From: Immersiella caudata
Taxonomy: Eukaryota; Ascomycota; Sordariomycetes; Sordariales; Lasiosphaeriaceae
Reading direction: 5' to 3'
Assembly: GCA_030512335.1 (NCBI GenBank)
Contig: JAULSU010000005.1
Coordinates: 4,111,501 to 4,175,500, forward strand
DNA length: 64,000 nt
Position 1 is the first letter of the stretch. Each line of letters begins with the position of its first letter. The translations under genes were made by a program, and so were the position numbers. Of the stretch, positions 56,111 through 64,000 are shown piece by piece. The notes under the pieces are model-generated. The model worked only from the letters and a program-made list of their open reading frames with translations. It was not told where the DNA came from and did not search any database.

Positions 56111-58834
56111 ATGGGCACCTCCAAGTTTACCTTTCCGATACCGGGTCGGCGGTCTAAACCTACGCCACCACCGCCGGTAACAACAGCGCCTCGAACGAAG
56201 GCGCAGAAGCTCCTGGGGACCGGCGACGTTGTCGACGATCAGTCCAAGCGCTCCCCTGACGCAAGGTGGGGATGGGACACACACTCGAACTCGGGCATCA
56301 GCATTGCCGTCTCGGATACGACAGTGAGCCACTCGGGGCATGTGGAAACAGGGTTGGGAATTGTCCAGGAGGATGAGGTCACGGGTTCGCCGGTATTGCG
56401 GCGGGGCCAATGGGAGGACGAGTCGGCGATAATACCGCCGGCACTCCATGGGCATGGCCACGACGGCGTGACGGATGCTTCCAGTCTCCGGCGGCGACAG
56501 TCTAGTTCCACCATCACATCATATTACGACAAGTCGAAGCTGCCTCTGTCAATATCCCAACAAACCTCGAATTCCGCCATGGCAAAAGGGCTGCCTGCCA
56601 AAGCATCCATGCTCCTCGACATTGAAGGCGTGTACGCAGAGCCTGTGGGCAAGCCCAAGAAGAAGAAGCCCGCGATGCTGGACTTGACTGGACTGCTGAG
56701 CCGGCAGAGGGGCTCAAAGTACTTGAAGCCAGAAACTTACAAGGGCCTCGTCCTCGGCCCGGATATGATGACGAAGTCGCCCTCGATCATGTCGGTGTCG
56801 CCTGACGCAACTCCCCCGCCAATATCACAGAGGACGGACAGGAGCCTGCGCAAGAAACTAACCAAGGAGTCGCTGAGGGACTCGCCTGTTCCAGAACCGC
56901 TGCGCCAGCCACCCGCAGCGACGAGGCCGGGAGCGCGCAGCAGAGATGGACACAGGCACACAAAGTCCGTGGTCGACTTGATGAACCTGTACGACCACTA
57001 CGAGCAACGGTCGTTTGCGGATGTTCTGGAGGATGCCATCGAGGACTCCGGTTCTGTCAGCCAGCTGCCGACATACCCAACGCCGCCAACGAGCTCTGGC
57101 AATGCCTTATTGACCCCCCAGCAAGCTGCCGCGACGCGAATGGCGATGCCCGCAAAGCATGCCGCATTACTTGCCAGCGCCCACGACCTGTCACTCATGG
57201 GCACTAGCCCGTCCAGTCTGATATCACCACCCACAGACACCGCAAGCGTTTCCAGCCGGCACACAAGAACGTCAAAGGCATCAAAGCGCACAGATCGCAG
57301 CCTTACTGACCTCGACTTGCAGCAGAACAGCGTGCTTTCTCTCTCGTCCGATTCCGAGGACGATGGTTATGAACCGTCCACGAAGAGCTCTCTGCCCATC
57401 CCTGCGCTGAGCGTGAGCGACGGGCAGGCAAGCCCAACAAGTCCTCGCTCCGCAATCTCGCAACGGTCCGCGGCAACGGCACCGCAAGAGGGCAATCGCG
57501 GCAAGCTGCCGAAGCGGACGAGTTTTGCAACCCAGCCTCAGTTCCTCCCGATCCCCGAAGGCGCACCAACGGCCAGCCTGCCGCCAATACCACAAATTGG
57601 CGCGCGGTCGAGCTCTCTTTCGCTCAACTCGACAGCGAAGAAGCAAGGGCAGCTACTTCACCAGACCTCTCGGCTATCCATCGGAACGACGTCTACCGGC
57701 AGGACAGTCTCGGGCGGCACCATCCAGGGCGCCAAGGTGAACAGAAATAGCCCGCCCCACCAGCTCTGCTGGTCGAACGCGACCGGATACGATGAGTTCC
57801 CTGCACCGCCAGCACACAGTCATAGCTTCCCGACGTCCGCAACGTCTCCCGAGCAGCCGACGCCGCCGCTCTCCCCCACCAGCGTAGACTTTTATCTGCA
57901 GAGTCACCGTGCCTCTAAAGTGGCGTTCGATATCGACTCGCGTTCAGAATCCAGCGGAAGGAGCCTGGGCAGTTTGTCGAAAGGGGGTCCAAGACGAGGG
58001 AGCGCAGCCAGCAGCCATGATGAAAGCAATAGCGGGCGGTTCATGGCCGTCACAAAGCAGGAGGAGATGCTGTTGGCAGCGTTGAGGCAAAAGCGGGCGC
58101 TCATGCGCGAGAGTTCCGGCACCGAGGCTGATGAGAATACGGACCGGGAGGGGGGTGATCTGCAGCGCCAATATACCAACGGCAGCAGCAGCGGCGTGTC
58201 GCGGCAGTCCTCGCTGAGCACGATGCGCACAGTGGACGCAAACTACGGGACCCTGAGTGCGCGGCCGCACCAGCCGCGGATTCGGGTTACCTCGAGCAAT
58301 CAGGAGCTGAGAAGGGAGAAGGTGGTTCGCGAGCAGATCTTGCTGATGATGGATCGCCCGTCAGACGAGAGCACAGGACTTGAAACGGCTGAGCCAAGTC
58401 CGGATCTCGACGGGTTTCTGGGGTTCGACGAGAGCTTCGACTTCCCTATGCCGGACCGGCGCGGCAGGGCACACTCGGTGGAGTCGGGCTCGGGCTCATC
58501 GCCGAAAACGCGCAAGACAACGCCATCGCCCGCGCCCTCGGGACTGCGCTCGGTATCGCACGGGAAGGAGTCTCTCCTACGACGAGACGCGGATCAGTCG
58601 AGCCTCCGAAGTGGCTCGCGACGAGGAAGCGATAAGGAACTGCCCAATCGGATTTTGGAGGATCCCCGGGAACAAGAAGAGGAAGACACGGGCGTGCCGC
58701 GGCCCGACTCGCCGATATCGCCGATGGACTTCCCGATGCCGATGCCGATGACGCGAAAGAAACAGGTGCGGCTGAGCGCGGTGGGCAATTACAAGCCCAA
58801 CATTGAAGCCAGGTGGTGGAACGACTCGGGCTGA
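56111..58834 (+). CDS. Large Ser/Pro-rich, mostly disordered protein
   Basis: Single exon of 907 residues starting MGTSKFTFPIPGRRSKP. Almost the entire chain is low-complexity (Ser, Pro, Arg, Thr) with many S/T-P and RxxS sites, as expected of a heavily phosphorylated scaffold. Better-conserved-looking islands are the N-terminus, a Lys-rich patch followed by LDLTGLL (about 185-200), SVVDLMNLYDHYEQRSFADVLED (about 290-315), a helical stretch MAVTKQEEMLLAALRQKRALM (about 640-665) and the end KKQVRLSAVGNYKPNIEARWW. No enzyme motif is present. Unusually long upstream sequence and lack of introns fit a regulated cytoplasmic scaffold or regulator, but I know no family. Confidence 0.75.
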   Translation: MGTSKFTFPIPGRRSKPTPPPPVTTAPRTKAQKLLGTGDVVDDQSKRSPDARWGWDTHSNSGISIAVSDTTVSHSGHVETGLGIVQEDEVTGSPVLRRGQWEDESAIIPPALHGHGHDGVTDASSLRRRQSSSTITSYYDKSKLPLSISQQTSNSAMAKGLPAKASMLLDIEGVYAEPVGKPKKKKPAMLDLTGLLSRQRGSKYLKPETYKGLVLGPDMMTKSPSIMSVSPDATPPPISQRTDRSLRKKLTKESLRDSPVPEPLRQPPAATRPGARSRDGHRHTKSVVDLMNLYDHYEQRSFADVLEDAIEDSGSVSQLPTYPTPPTSSGNALLTPQQAAATRMAMPAKHAALLASAHDLSLMGTSPSSLISPPTDTASVSSRHTRTSKASKRTDRSLTDLDLQQNSVLSLSSDSEDDGYEPSTKSSLPIPALSVSDGQASPTSPRSAISQRSAATAPQEGNRGKLPKRTSFATQPQFLPIPEGAPTASLPPIPQIGARSSSLSLNSTAKKQGQLLHQTSRLSIGTTSTGRTVSGGTIQGAKVNRNSPPHQLCWSNATGYDEFPAPPAHSHSFPTSATSPEQPTPPLSPTSVDFYLQSHRASKVAFDIDSRSESSGRSLGSLSKGGPRRGSAASSHDESNSGRFMAVTKQEEMLLAALRQKRALMRESSGTEADENTDREGGDLQRQYTNGSSSGVSRQSSLSTMRTVDANYGTLSARPHQPRIRVTSSNQELRREKVVREQILLMMDRPSDESTGLETAEPSPDLDGFLGFDESFDFPMPDRRGRAHSVESGSGSSPKTRKTTPSPAPSGLRSVSHGKESLLRRDADQSSLRSGSRRGSDKELPNRILEDPREQEEEDTGVPRPDSPISPMDFPMPMPMTRKKQVRLSAVGNYKPNIEARWWNDSG

Positions 58835-59421
58835 CAGACATGACGATTTCCTTTGTTGACGGTGGATGACGGCTGGCGGATATCTGGTACATAATGCGGC
58901 GGATGGGCGGAGGATGGGCGGAGGTGTCGGTGTTTGGATGTCATGCCTTGGACGACGATGTGGGTTGGGTTTTGGGCTGGTAGCATCAGCTCTTAGCGCT
59001 TTTTCTTCGCACTCCAGCTGGCCTCGACTTCGGCTTATTACGTTTTAATTGGCTGCTGGTCAATGATGACGGACATACCATATTACTATTATACCACTGC
59101 AGCCGCAGAAATGCAAATCTCTAATCACTTATCTCTCTTGATCTGTTGTGTTTGTGATGTGTGGGGGGTTGTTGGTTGCGAGCTGCTGTGGCGTTGCTGC
59201 TGGGCGTTTTGGGCGCACGAGAGTTTTGCTTCCCCCAGCATTTGATCATCGACATTGGGAATCCATTGCTCACACTGCTTCAATCATGCCATGCCAGAAC
59301 CGTATCTACCGCCTGCTCGAACAGGATCCATTATCGAAGCGCCAGAATACCAAAGGAAATCGTCCAATCGTCAAGCATCTCTCGCGCCCCTCCGAAATCA
59401 CTTGCGTACCCCACCGCCGTC
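58835..59421. other. Convergent intergenic spacer
   Basis: Contains three close copies of GGCGGATG/GGCGGAGG at about 58890-58925 and AT-rich sequence after 59030. No gene recognised; probably both 3' UTRs. Confidence 0.45.
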
Positions 59422-60562
59422 CTATCGCTGCCGTTCCTGCCGCTGCATCTCTTCCCTGAACACGTTCCTCGACCCTGTTCCCGTCGGCGACCAGCTATCG
59501 CGATCCGTAAGCTGTATATTGATGTTTGGCCCCGGCTTATCGCTCGGCGCACCGAATGTCCCGCCACCGACACCCCTCCCGACGCGCTCCGACGCGCTCT
59601 TCCGCACGCCGTACCCGCTCGACCGCCGACGGACCTTGCCCAGCGCCCCGACGATCGGCACCGTGCCGTGCCGGCGCCACGACCAGAAACACAGCCCCGC
59701 CAGCAGCAGAACTACCACCGCCACAACCACCGGTACCGCGATGGCAATCACCGAGGGCCCGTTCCCGCTCTTGACAGGTACCAGCGGCGGAGGATACATC
59801 ACATACACAGTCGGCCCTGTATGCTTCTGCGCGTCGTTATCCGCCGGCGTCGTATCGTCGTCCTGAAGAAGCGAAAGCTCCACGCTGATCGACTCCCTTC
59901 CCGCCAGTCGCAGAAAGTCATCGTCGATGGTCCATGCCCAGAAACCCCGGCTCACGGGGAACATCTCTGAGGTTGTGCCTTTGCCATCTTCGGGGGTGAG
60001 TTGGACGGCGACTTTGGCGTTGCCGGAGGAGAAACGGCGGGGGGTCCAGGTTACTGTGGGAGTCAGATACAGGGCACGGGTTGACCGAGTGGTTGCCGGG
60101 GGAGGGGGACCGCGAGTGCGGCGCGGTGCGGTGCTTACCGTAGTATGTGTACCCGACGTATAACACTGTTCCTGGCTCAGGCTGGCAGAAGGGTCCGCCT
60201 GGGCCTTGGTACTTGTCGCAGGCGAGGAAGATGCCCGCGTCGCCTTTGCCCGTTGCCGTTGCGACTGGTGCGAGGCCGGTTCTCGTCGTGGCGATTCCGC
60301 TCGGAAGGAGGGTGTAAGTCCCGGTTGCGAGGAGCGTCGCGGGGGGTGGGTTGAAGGTGGTGGTGGCGCCGTTTGTGGTTCCGGTTACGGGACTGACGGT
60401 GGCGGCGATGCCGGCTTCGTCGACTATCACCCAGGCGGGCACGGGGAGGGCTACGACGTCGTTACCGCCTTGGTTCTGGGGGAGTGCGAGGGCGGTTTGG
60501 CATCCTAGTAGGATGGCTGAGGCCGTTACGGCGCACCCTCGGAAGCTCCAGTTGCGTCCCAT
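59422..60562 (-). CDS. Single-pass surface protein with short extracellular domain
   Basis: About 351 residues; exons 60562-60139 and 60053-59422, with an 85-nt intron (GTAAGC donor, CACAG acceptor) in phase 1. The signal peptide (SFRGCAVTASAILLGCQTALA) is followed by an extracellular region of about 195 residues with a Thr-rich part and three Cys. A transmembrane helix (SVIAIAVPVVVAVVVLLLAGLCFW) is followed at once by SWRRH, and a cytoplasmic Arg/Ser/Gly-rich tail of about 90 residues ends the protein. No catalytic motif is seen. It resembles stress-sensor-like or unnamed fungal surface proteins; function unknown. Confidence 0.7.
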
Positions 60563-61752
60563 TGTGTTTCCTCCTGGTACGCTCCTGGGGCGCAAGATCG
60601 TGTTGTTCGGGCGTTGAGTCGTTGGGAGAAGCCTGGCATGCACTCGTGCTCAAGGGGCAGCTACCTTAAACGCTGTTTAAGAGCTGGGTCAAGCGGCTCT
60701 CGAACTTGCATGAAATCGTAAATGAAGCCCGATGGGTAGGCACAGCGAGATCAGCCTGCAGGATAAAGATTGGGGGACGGCGGAGGGTGCTGTCCCAGCC
60801 TCACTCCCCGCTATCACCAGCCAAGAGCACGTCAATGCGATAACACCTGGAGGAGCTGGTCCCCGGACGCTGAGTGTGCTCCCCAACCGGGCCAACAGCT
60901 TCTTTCCGACACACACGGACGGCTGATAGGCCGACGACCGCGGGCGGCCTGCAATCGCACCCATAATGTGGTGATGCTATGGGTTCGACCTGGGGTTACC
61001 CCTCCTTCGGCCAACCCCCCACCACCTTCTTCAACTGGATTGGGAACGAACGCAATGCGTCGACAGCACCCATGGTTTGCGTCCCGGCCCCCTCTCCCTG
61101 GCCAACGCGCTATGCATGTCGGCAGACAGCAGTGGCGGGGTCCTCCGCGACCTCTCAGCCACTTGCGGCGCCGTGCCGTCCCCCTTGGTTCGTGGTGGCC
61201 AGCATGCCGCCACCTCGGCAGTGATTGATTGGTGCGTCGGCGCCGTCTTTGAGCTGTTTTAATGCGGGGCATCTGCGGCGATGGCAGGCTGGGACACGGT
61301 TCTCTGCCCACTGTCATGAACGACACGCTGCTTCGGTTCGCGATGGTGTTCCATTGAGAGCTCCAGAAGAAGCAACTCTGGGGCCGTGGTGGCTCGCCTC
61401 GCCTCTCAGGCCAAGTGGTCCCGATCTAGCTGCCGAGTCTATGTTACGTACAAGCCTCTCGCCATGTGCTTCTCCGCACCGGAGCCGAGATGCTGCAGGT
61501 CGTCACAGCTCTGCCTTATCTAGCTCTGAGCCGGTGTTCCTCTGGAGGGTGGGTAGCAAGCATGTTGGCCTCCTAGCAGTCTGGAAGCCTTTTTAGAATG
61601 GCTGACCCGCTCACTTGGGCCGTAGGGTGCCTTTGAGCATATTGCGCCTTTTTGTCACACGCTGCTGTCCCTTTTGATCCCTCCAGTGACCGGGTCTTTG
61701 AGGTTGCAAGCTTTCGCAGATATTACACCCGCCGGAGTCAGTGTTGCGCGCA
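60563..61752. other. Divergent promoter region
   Basis: About 1.2 kb between the surface-protein gene (minus) and the dehydrogenase-like gene (plus). Frames on both strands overlap heavily and have no support. No other feature recognised. Confidence 0.45.
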
Positions 61753-63289
61753 ATGAAGACCAACCGGGTCGCCAGGGCGGCGCTCGCAGCCGGGCTATCG
61801 GCATCGGCCGTGGTGGCTCAGAACTGCCAGAAGGTTCTTGTGCCATCGTATAACTTTCCGAATGTGAACAGCGGATGGCAGGTACAGCTCGTGCTTGGCG
61901 GGTTGACCAAGCCGAGGAGTATCGAGTTTGACAGCACCGGTGCGCTGCTCGTTGTGGAGAGCGGCAAGGGCATCACGCGACACAGGTTCACTGACGATGG
62001 AGGGACGTGTCTCGTCGAGACGGACTCTACCGTTCTCATCAGCCAGACTTCGGTATGTTGTAGTTGTCGCCATGTCTCGCGCCGGCTGACACGCGCAGTT
62101 GAACCACGGTCTCGCGTTCTCAAACGACGGGAGAACCCTCTACGCCTCCACCGCCGAAGCCGTCTACGCATGGCAATACGACGCAACCCAAGGCGTCAGC
62201 GCCGTCCCCCGCGCCATCGTCACCGGCATGGCCAACGACGACCTCGTCACTCGCACCCTCCTCATCTCGAAGAAGTCCCCCGGGAATCTCATCATCTCCC
62301 GCGGCAGCGCCGAAGCAAAAATGGCACAGGCTGCCGTCCTCTCCAGCGGTCTATCCCAAGTGCGCGTCTTCGATCTGAACAACTTCACCACCACCTCCAA
62401 AGCCTACAACTACAACACCGATGGTGTCGTCCTCGGCTGGGGTCTTCGCAACTCTGTCGGTATCGGCGAACACCCCGTCACAGGCGGTATCTACGGCGTG
62501 GAGAACAGCGTGGACGGCGTTACCCGCAACGGCAAGGACATCCACGAGAATAACCCCGGCGAGGAACTCAACTATTTCGGTGTCCTCGGCACCAGCAGCG
62601 TCAGAGGCCAGAACTACGGATATCCGCATTGCTTTGCAGTGTGGGACGTCTCGGAGATTCCGAACAATGATGGGTTGAACGTTGGCGATCAGTTTGCGAT
62701 TCAGGAGAATAACACGCTTACGGATGAGACGTGCGCGAGCGATTATGTCGCGCCGAGGTTGACGTTTCCGGCGCATTATGCGCCGTTGGATATCAAGTTT
62801 AATGAGGGGGGGAGTGAGGCTTATGTTAGCTTCCATGGGAGTTGTACGTCCCCTTTCCCATACTTATTTACTCTGGGTTTTGTATCATGCTGACCTCTTG
62901 CAGTCGACAAAACGGACCCAGTGGGCTACTCCGTCGCCGTTATCCCTTTCAACCCTACCACGGGCGAACCCACCGGCGCGCGCGACCACCATGATGTCTT
63001 CACGGAGATCATGACGAACCCGGATCATACCAAGTGTCCTAGTAACTGCTTCCGACCAGCTGGGTTGGCGTTTGATGCCGCCGGAAGGCTTTGGATGACG
63101 TCGGACACGACGGGGGAGATTTATATATTACAGAAGAAGAGCGGGACACCGTCGACGACGGCGAGCGGAACGATTGTTACGGCTACGGGGAGACCGAGCG
63201 GGGCGGGCAAAAGTTTGGGTTGGGGTGTGGAAACGGGGGTTTTGGGGGCGGTAAGTGTGATCTTGGGTGGGTTGTTTGTGTTGCTGTAG
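61753..63289 (+). CDS. Secreted sorbosone/pyranose dehydrogenase-like beta-propeller protein (PQQ type)
   Basis: About 476 residues in three exons: 61753-62052, 62099-62843 and 62904-63289. A basic start and signal peptide (MKTNRVARAALAAGLSASAVVA) lead to a glucose/sorbosone-dehydrogenase-like propeller with elements VLGGLTKPRSIEFDSTGALLVVE, LNHGLAFSNDGRTLY, LGWGLRNSVGI, NPGEELNYFG, NYGYPHCFAVWD and FRPAGLAFDAAGRLW. These correspond to repeating blades of fungal PQQ-dependent sugar dehydrogenases (CAZy auxiliary family AA12 is the closest I know). The C-terminus has a Ser/Thr stalk and a hydrophobic tail (VLGAVSVILGGLFVLL), probably a GPI-attachment signal, so the enzyme would stay at the surface. 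The substrate (sugar or sugar acid) is not known; PQQ use is inferred. Confidence 0.85.
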
Positions 63290-64000
63290 TAGTGAGCTCG
63301 CAGCTGTGGAGAAGAGATGGTGGGCTGTCGTTTCTGTTGCACTGTCTGCCTGCAAGGGAGAGGGAATGAGGCGGTTTGCTTGCTTTTAGGGGCATTTGGG
63401 GCTATCTTGGAGGAATTTTGCCTGGAATTTACGGACGCATTGGAGCGAGGTAAAACACGGTAACTAATGCTACTGATCTTGACTTGAACATTGCGAGAGA
63501 ATTCAGGGGCTGAACTCGTGGACCCAAGATCTCGTGCTCGGAGACAAGAGGAGGGCAATTTTGCACACCAGACCTGAGGTGGTTGCAGTCACCACTGCGT
63601 CCCCGAATGCCGAATTCCAGCAAGTTCGCCACCACATGTTCTCCACACACTTGGTCGGTGCGGAGACAAGACACGGCAGGATTCCCTCGCAGACTCAGCC
63701 TCAGCCGAATGGTCTCCAGCATGGAAGCTAGCGGTACCGAACGTGGGGTAACCAACCCCCCTTCGCAAGCCTAACTTTCGCTACCAGAACACCCTTCCCC
63801 AAGAGTTGCATCGCTCTCCAACCCAAGCGAAAAGAAACCAGCCAAGTTCTCCCCAGCTCTCCGAAAACCGGACCCGAAAACCCGCGCTACTGCTGGTGGT
63901 GGTGTGCACGCTTATTACCAAGTATTTGTACAAAGCTGCACCACACGCGGGGGAAGTGTGGGGAAGACACGGCTTGCGATGCGACGCTGGGAAGGTCTGC
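63290..64000. other. Right-edge intergenic sequence
   Basis: 3' flank of the dehydrogenase-like gene. No gene, repeat or RNA recognised up to the window edge; a gene may begin beyond it. Confidence 0.45.

Noticed and set aside
55508..56461. Minus-strand open frame of 317 codons
   Set aside because: Its right part is antisense to the 56111 coding region, its composition is Arg/Pro/Cys-rich as in chance frames of GC-rich DNA, and it has no family resemblance.

Overview
This window is nuclear DNA of a filamentous ascomycete (Pezizomycotina, most likely a Sordariomycete). The evidence is the gene content and the introns: most are 45-85 nt with GT(A/G)NGT donors, a CTAAC/CTGAC branch site and a (C/T)AG acceptor. 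Families that point the same way are Zn2Cys6 and C2H2 regulators, fungal STAND-type N-terminal domains, the HFM1/MER3 helicase, a CE1 esterase, and GPI or single-pass surface proteins. I cannot name a species. Exon joins were worked out by hand from frame, splice sites and family resemblance; no expression data were available.

Layout. 0.4-7.7 kb holds a large C2H2+Zn2Cys6 regulator, a Thr-rich GPI-type wall protein, and a membrane-anchored aspartic-protease-like protein that lacks the first catalytic Asp. 8-18.5 kb holds three genes with the N-terminal domain found on fungal NLR/STAND proteins, none with a NACHT or NB-ARC module. One of the three is fused to a Ras-like GTPase. Among them lie a 73-residue Cys-rich secreted protein too short for ordinary ORF calling and a Gfo/Idh/MocA oxidoreductase. 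16.5-22.5 kb is a graveyard of one F-box/leucine-rich family: three copies, each truncated, frameshifted or carrying stops, with a duplicated non-coding segment. 23-33 kb holds a Lys-rich unknown, a coiled-coil protein, a PDI-like protein without ER signals, an HSPA12-type Hsp70-like ATPase, a single-pass membrane protein frameshifted at a TCGA repeat, and a fourth possible NLR-type N-terminal protein. 33-37 kb has a secreted alpha/beta hydrolase, an inverted fragment of that same gene, a degenerate minisatellite and a second Gfo/Idh/MocA gene.

37.6-64 kb is more conserved: the meiotic helicase HFM1/MER3, a small mitochondrial-type membrane protein, a CE1 esterase, a nucleotide-sugar transporter, a broken DUF4188-like gene, a secreted endonuclease/exonuclease/phosphatase, a 4.7-kb non-coding stretch, a 907-residue Ser-rich protein, another single-pass surface protein and a secreted sorbosone-dehydrogenase-like enzyme.

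Roughly 8-36 kb looks like an accessory block (NLR-type signalling domains, decaying duplicates, repeats) set between housekeeping or secreted-enzyme genes. The strongest candidates for something undescribed are the NLR-N-domain/Ras-like GTPase fusion and the set of NLR N-domains without their NTPase. That they act together is inference from proximity only.
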